DNA from: Nitrospirota bacterium
Lineage (GTDB): Bacteria > Nitrospirota > JACRHJ01
Assembly (NCBI GenBank): GCA_021785055.1
Contig: JAJYGS010000075.1
Coordinates: forward strand, 1 to 17,734
DNA length: 17,734 bases
Direction of reading: 5' to 3'
Every line of letters begins with the position of its first letter. Positions within the stretch are counted from its first letter, which is position 1. This document shows positions 14,673 to 17,734 of this stretch, one piece after another. Under the pieces are notes generated by a model that did no database searches, was not told where the DNA came from, and saw only the letters and a program-made list of their open reading frames with translations. The position numbers and the translations under genes are program-made.

Positions 14673-14701
14673 TTGACCCCGAATCCCGCATATGTTTTAA
14701 T
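14673..14701 (+). promoter_or_regulatory. Sigma70-type promoter for the lysA-dap operon
   Basis: TTGACC (14673-14678), 17-nt spacer, TTTAAT (14696-14701), directly following the inverted repeat. Transcription would start near 14708, about 29 nt before the lysA ATG, with GGAG (14721-14724) inside the leader. Confidence 0.55.
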
Positions 14702-14736
14702 AAAAGACTGCGAAAATCTTGGAGTTTGATAGAGTT

Positions 14737-16101
14737 ATGGACGATTTCATATACCGGGGCCGGGCGGGAGAAGGTCTTGAAAATACCGGAAACGACGCTG
14801 GTGCGAGACAGCCTGTTGTCCGAGGCCGGTCTACCGGCTCTGCCGGCGAGGAGCTTTTCTGCGAAGGGGTTCCGCTTTCAAGGATTGCCCGCGAGGTCGG
14901 CACACCGGTCTACGTTTACAGCTATAATACCCTCACGCGGCACTTCAAGGTCTTCGACGAGGCCTTCGACGGCATACCGCACGTCATATGCTTTGCCATG
15001 AAGGCGAACTCCAACATCGCGGTGGTAAAGGCATTTTCTGCCCTGGGCGGCGGGGCGGACGTAGTATCCGGAGGCGAGCTTTTCCGCGCGCTCAAGGCCG
15101 GGGTGGAGCCGTCAAAGATCGTCTACGCCGGGGTCGGAAAGACCGAAAGAGAGATAGAGGCCGCACTCACAGCCGGGATACTGATGTTCAACATAGAGTC
15201 CCAGGAAGAGCTCCTGGCCATAGACGGTGTCGCGGGAAGGCTCGGAGTTAAGGCGCTGATAGCGCTCCGGGTAAACCCGGACGTTGACGCCAAGACGCAC
15301 CCGTATATCTCCACGGGTTTAAAGAAGAACAAGTTCGGCGTTTCCATAGAGCAGGCGATGGACGAGTATGAGCGGGCGGAGGCGCTTCCTAATGTAAAGG
15401 TCGTGGGCATACACCAGCACATAGGCTCCCAGCTTACGGAAATATCGCCCTTCGTGGATTCGCTTAAGAAAACGGCGGAGCTTGCAAGAAGGCTTAAGTC
15501 AAAGGGTTTCGGCATAAAATACATAGACGTCGGAGGCGGCCTCGGGATACGTTACCTGAACGAAAAGCCGCCCCTGCCCTCGGAACTTGCGCGTGCAATC
15601 CGCCCCGTGCTCGAAGACCTGGGCTGCACCCTCGTATTCGAGCCGGGCAGGGTACTGGCGGGCAACGCCGGATGCCTCGTTACGAAGGTATTGTACCGGA
15701 AGTCCACGGCTGAGAAGAACTTTATAATCGTGGACGCCGGGATGAACGACCTCGTGCGCCCGACACTTTACCAGGCGTACCACGAGATAAAACAGGTAGT
15801 CCCCACGGACGCCCCGGAATTTTCCGCGGACGTCGTCGGCCCGATATGCGAGACGGGGGATTTCCTGGCGAAGGACAGGGCGATGCGCGTGCCGCAGCCC
15901 GGCGAGTTCCTTGCGGTTATGAGCGCCGGGGCTTACGGCTTTACGATGTCCTCGAACTACAACTCCCGTCCCAGGGCCGCAGAGGTGATGGTGGACGGGG
16001 ACGGGTATTATATTATCAGGAGGCGGGAGGATTACGAAGACCTTGTAAGCGGAGAGGAAATCCCGGAATTTCTGGAAGAAAAGGCGGCTCGTGATGCATA
16101 A
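14737..16101 (+). CDS. lysA: Diaminopimelate decarboxylase with a 29-residue in-frame N-terminal insertion
   Basis: 454 aa from the ATG at 14737; a TTG at 14719 is a weaker alternative. LysA is a fold-III PLP enzyme that decarboxylates meso-diaminopimelate to L-lysine. Visible motifs are the PLP lysine K89 (CFAMKANSN), HQHIGSQ (226-232), GGGLG (266-270), EPGR (302-305), and CETGD (371-375), which supplies the active-site Cys of the dimer partner. Ordinary LysA starts with a pattern like M-x-x-F-x-Y-x-x-G-E-L-x-C-E-x-V-P-L. Here MDDFIYRG (1-8) and EELFCEGVPL (38-47) are both present but are separated by about 29 residues (9-37) rich in Gly, Arg and Thr. That is why the PLP lysine sits near 89 rather than near 60. 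This stretch corresponds to the repeat at 14761-14847. The enzyme core looks intact. It is first in an operon with the TPR gene, dapF and dapA. Confidence 0.95.
   Translation: MDDFIYRGRAGEGLENTGNDAGARQPVVRGRSTGSAGEELFCEGVPLSRIAREVGTPVYVYSYNTLTRHFKVFDEAFDGIPHVICFAMKANSNIAVVKAFSALGGGADVVSGGELFRALKAGVEPSKIVYAGVGKTEREIEAALTAGILMFNIESQEELLAIDGVAGRLGVKALIALRVNPDVDAKTHPYISTGLKKNKFGVSIEQAMDEYERAEALPNVKVVGIHQHIGSQLTEISPFVDSLKKTAELARRLKSKGFGIKYIDVGGGLGIRYLNEKPPLPSELARAIRPVLEDLGCTLVFEPGRVLAGNAGCLVTKVLYRKSTAEKNFIIVDAGMNDLVRPTLYQAYHEIKQVVPTDAPEFSADVVGPICETGDFLAKDRAMRVPQPGEFLAVMSAGAYGFTMSSNYNSRPRAAEVMVDGDGYYIIRRREDYEDLVSGEEIPEFLEEKAARDA
14761..14847 (+). repeat. 87-nt in-frame insertion in lysA containing the palindromic motif
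   Basis: Codons 9-37 of lysA, exactly 29 codons with no stop, not expected in the family. Its 3' part holds CCGAGGCCGGTCTACCGGC (14820-14838), whose centre GCCGGT-CT-ACCGGC is a perfect 6-bp inverted repeat, followed by another CTGCCGGC. In lysA it is read as VRGRSTGSAG. The same DNA in the frame used by the GT2 gene would read SEAGLPALPA. Confidence 0.6.
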
Positions 16102-16651
16102 AGAGCACGGCAGGGAACACGATAAGGGACGTGATAAAGAGCACGAAGACCTCTGGGTCGAGAGGGACAGGACTCTCCCCAGGGAGGGAGGGGATTGTCC
16201 GGTCGGGGCGGATGAAGACCCTGAGGAGCTTTTCAAGGCGGGGCTTTTCCTCCTGAAGAGAGACAAGCTCCCGGAAGCCCTCGCCGCGTTTAAAAAAGCC
16301 CTTTACCTGCGCGACAAGGACCCCAGGTACATGTCCTACTCCGGTCTTGCGCTGGCCCTCACCGGCAAGACGAAAGAGGCCGTATTGCTCTGCGAGAGGG
16401 CCGTGCAGAAGGAATTCTTCCGGCAGGAGCTCTTCCTGAACCTGGGCAGGGTATATCTTATATCCGGGAACCGCCGCAAGGCGCACACGGCCTTCAGGAA
16501 AGGCATGGCGCTCGACAGGGAAAACCGCCTGCTCCGTGGCGAGCTCGAAAAAATGGGCATAAGGAGGCCGCCGGTCTTCCGGTTTCTCGACAGGAATCAC
16601 CCTATAAACAAGTGGTCGGGCAAGATGCTGCACCGCCTGAGGCTGAGGTAA
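16094..16651 (+). CDS. TPR-repeat protein embedded in the dap operon
   Basis: 185 aa from the ATG at 16094 (AGGCGG lies 6 nt upstream); a GTG at 16091 is also possible. It overlaps the lysA stop by 8 nt and its own stop directly abuts the dapF ATG (TAAATG), so it is a coupled operon member. After a highly charged, His/Asp/Glu/Lys-rich start (HKEHGREHDKGRDKEHED), residues about 44-150 form three tetratricopeptide repeats: PEELFKAGLFLLKRDKLPEALAAFKKAL, then PRYMSYSGLALALTGKTKEAVLLCERAV, then QELFLNLGRVYLISGNRRKAHTAFRKGM. The C-terminal part (MGIRRPPVFRFLDRNHPINKWSGKMLHRLRLR) is basic and resembles a tail found on similar TPR proteins of Desulfobacterota or Nitrospirota. No signal peptide is seen, so it is cytoplasmic. 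Protein binding is likely; partner unknown. Confidence 0.85.
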   Translation: MHKEHGREHDKGRDKEHEDLWVERDRTLPREGGDCPVGADEDPEELFKAGLFLLKRDKLPEALAAFKKALYLRDKDPRYMSYSGLALALTGKTKEAVLLCERAVQKEFFRQELFLNLGRVYLISGNRRKAHTAFRKGMALDRENRLLRGELEKMGIRRPPVFRFLDRNHPINKWSGKMLHRLRLR

Positions 16652-17470
16652 ATGCGGATTCAGTTCACCAAGATGCACGCCTCCGGCAACGACTTCATCA
16701 TAATCGACAACCGCGGGGGGAAGGTGTCCGGCGACGTCCCGGATATGGCGCGCAGGCTGTGCAGGCAGCATTTCTCCGTCGGGGCGGACGGCCTGATACT
16801 TATCGAGAAATCCACCTCGGCGGATTTTAAATGGCGCTTCTTCAACTCCGACGGCAGCGAGGTGGAGATGTGCGGGAACGGCTCCCGCTGCGCGGCCCTG
16901 TTCGCCTACATGAAGTGCATCGGGGGGAGACGGCTCAGTTTCGAGACCCGGGCCGGGATAATCCGGGCGGAGGTGAAGGATAGCTCCGTGAAAGTCCAGT
17001 TGCCCCCCCCGAAGGACTATCGCCCGGAGATGGTTATAAACATCGGCGGGAAGGATTGCAGGGCCTCGTTCATCAATACGGGCGTGCCGCACGTGGTATA
17101 TTTTGTAGACGACGTAGATAAGATAGACGTGCAGAAATTAGGCTACGAAACGCGCTTCCATGAAATGTTCAAGCCTGCCGGCACGAACGCGAACTTCGCG
17201 CAGGTCGCGGGGAGTAGCGATATACTTTTAAGAACGTATGAGCGCGGCGTGGAGGCGGAGACGTTCGCGTGCGGGACTGGCGCGACGGCCTCGGCCCTTG
17301 TCGCAGGAGCCGCCGGATACGTGAAGTCCCCCGTGCGCGTTAAGACTCGCGGCGGCGGCGAGCTTACGGTATACTTCGACTGGGACGGGGGAAGTTTCGG
17401 CGACGTCTTCCTGGAAGGCGACGCAGTATTCGTGTACCAGGGGGTTATCGAGGAAGGGGCGCTGCTGTAG
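16652..17470 (+). CDS. dapF: Diaminopimelate epimerase
   Basis: 272 aa, normal family length. A cofactor-independent racemase-type enzyme that converts LL-diaminopimelate to meso-diaminopimelate, the substrate of LysA and a building block of peptidoglycan. The two catalytic cysteines are C74 in MCGNGSRC and C207 in FACGTGATASA. Other conserved parts are FTKMHASGNDFIIID (5-19), GADGLILIE (44-52), FFNSDGSEVEMCGNG, INTGVPHVVYFV (141-152) and GTNANFAQV (177-185). The start is the ATG directly after the TPR stop, with a GAGG ribosome site inside the end of the TPR gene. The domain duplication typical of DapF is visible as the two Cys-containing halves. Confidence 0.97.
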   Translation: MRIQFTKMHASGNDFIIIDNRGGKVSGDVPDMARRLCRQHFSVGADGLILIEKSTSADFKWRFFNSDGSEVEMCGNGSRCAALFAYMKCIGGRRLSFETRAGIIRAEVKDSSVKVQLPPPKDYRPEMVINIGGKDCRASFINTGVPHVVYFVDDVDKIDVQKLGYETRFHEMFKPAGTNANFAQVAGSSDILLRTYERGVEAETFACGTGATASALVAGAAGYVKSPVRVKTRGGGELTVYFDWDGGSFGDVFLEGDAVFVYQGVIEEGALL

Positions 17471-17474
17471 GAAA

Positions 17475-17551
17475 GCCCTCACCCCCTGCCCCTCTCCCGT
17501 AGGGCGAGGGGTGAAGGAACGTCATTCCCGCCTGCGCGGGAATCCAGGTTT
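17475..17551. repeat. Composite REP-like repeats between dapF and dapA
   Basis: First unit: CCCTC-T-CCC (17490-17498) and GGG-C-GAGGG (17502-17510) form a hairpin with one mismatch, flanked by TCACCCC (17479-17485) and GGGGTGA (17508-17514). Second unit: ATTCCCGC (17524-17531) and GCGGGAAT (17536-17543) form a perfect 8-bp stem with a 4-nt loop, followed by CCAGG and a T-rich stretch (TTTTATTGTTTT). The second unit is the inverse of the repeat at 2963-2995. The T-rich tail could give partial termination between dapF and dapA, but both units look like dispersed repeats. Confidence 0.65.
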
Positions 17552-17574
17552 TATTGTTTTGAGGAGGTTTTAAA

Positions 17575-17734
17575 ATGTTCAAAGGTTCCATTGTCGCCAT
17601 AGTCACGCCGTTTAAAAACGGGAAGGTCGATGAAAAGGCGCTTGGCGAGCTGATAGAGTGGCATATCGCTTCGGGCACGGACGGCATAGTCCCCTGCGGC
17701 ACTACGGGCGAATCCGCGACGCTCGGCTACGAAG
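17575..17734 (+). CDS. dapA: 4-hydroxy-tetrahydrodipicolinate synthase, 3'-truncated by the window edge
   Basis: Only the first 53 codons are in the window: MFKGSIVAIVTPFKNGKVDEK... and the diagnostic PCGTTGESATL (40-50). The Thr-Thr pair (T43, T44) belongs to the pyruvate-binding catalytic site of DapA. The family as a whole is about 290 residues, so most lies to the right. An excellent ribosome site, GAGGAGG (17561-17567), stands 7 nt before the ATG. The enzyme condenses pyruvate with aspartate semialdehyde, the first committed step to DAP and lysine. It lies 104 nt after dapF across a repeat-containing spacer. Related aldolases of the DHDPS family (for example NanA) share the fold, but the dap context and the exact N-terminus support dapA. 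Confidence 0.93.
   Translation, partial: MFKGSIVAIVTPFKNGKVDEKALGELIEWHIASGTDGIVPCGTTGESATLGYE

Noticed and set aside
16016..17092. Minus-strand open frame of 358 codons
   Set aside because: Antisense to the TPR gene and dapF, both with clear family motifs; the translation shows no domain.

Overview
The window is bacterial chromosomal DNA from a GC-rich, diderm (Gram-negative) organism. Signs of an outer membrane are an AsmA/DUF748-type protein, an OmpA-type barrel with peptidoglycan-binding domains, a lipoprotein and three glycosyltransferases. Heavy use of ATA (Ile) and AGG (Arg) codons despite high GC, the short REP-like repeats and the gene content recall uncultured Desulfobacterota (former Deltaproteobacteria) or Nitrospirota-like lineages. 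This placement is an inference. There are no rRNA, tRNA, CRISPR or transposase genes.

Layout. (1) 2-2875 (+): 3' part of a large DUF748/AsmA-like gene that enters from the left edge. (2) 2876-3091: intergenic repeats and a perfect 15-bp hairpin between convergent genes. (3) 3092-5058 (-): an OmpA-family protein with two tandem OmpA domains, preceded by mscL; a promoter and an intrinsic-terminator-like hairpin lie between them. (4) 5131-7280 (+): an outer-membrane lipoprotein with a promoter that predicts a leaderless mRNA, then an aspartase/fumarase-family lyase (aspA-like). (5) 11358-7277 (-): a tight operon of a secreted seven-bladed beta-propeller, a 57-aa Sm-like protein, threonine dehydrogenase (tdh) and 2-amino-3-ketobutyrate CoA ligase (kbl). 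(6) 11463-14595 (+): glycosyltransferases of families 9, 4 and 2, probably for LPS or another surface glycan. (7) 14737-17734 (+): lysA, a TPR protein, dapF and the 5' end of dapA, a lysine/diaminopimelate operon with its own promoter.

Metabolic logic. tdh and kbl together turn threonine into glycine and acetyl-CoA, and the convergent lyase releases ammonia from aspartate, so the middle of the window is amino-acid catabolism. The right side makes meso-DAP and lysine for peptidoglycan and protein. DapA starts the pathway, DapF makes meso-DAP and LysA decarboxylates it.

Most unusual observation. A short GC-rich palindromic motif (consensus near GARGCCGGYCWRCCGGC) occurs inside at least three unrelated coding regions (lysA, the GT2 gene, the propeller gene), possibly also in the DUF748 gene. 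It always keeps the frame open and falls where the encoded protein seems to carry an extra linker. In lysA it lies in an 87-nt (29-codon) insertion between otherwise normal N-terminal LysA segments, and it is read in a different frame from the GT2 copy. This resembles Rickettsia palindromic elements: a mobile repeat that tolerates translation.
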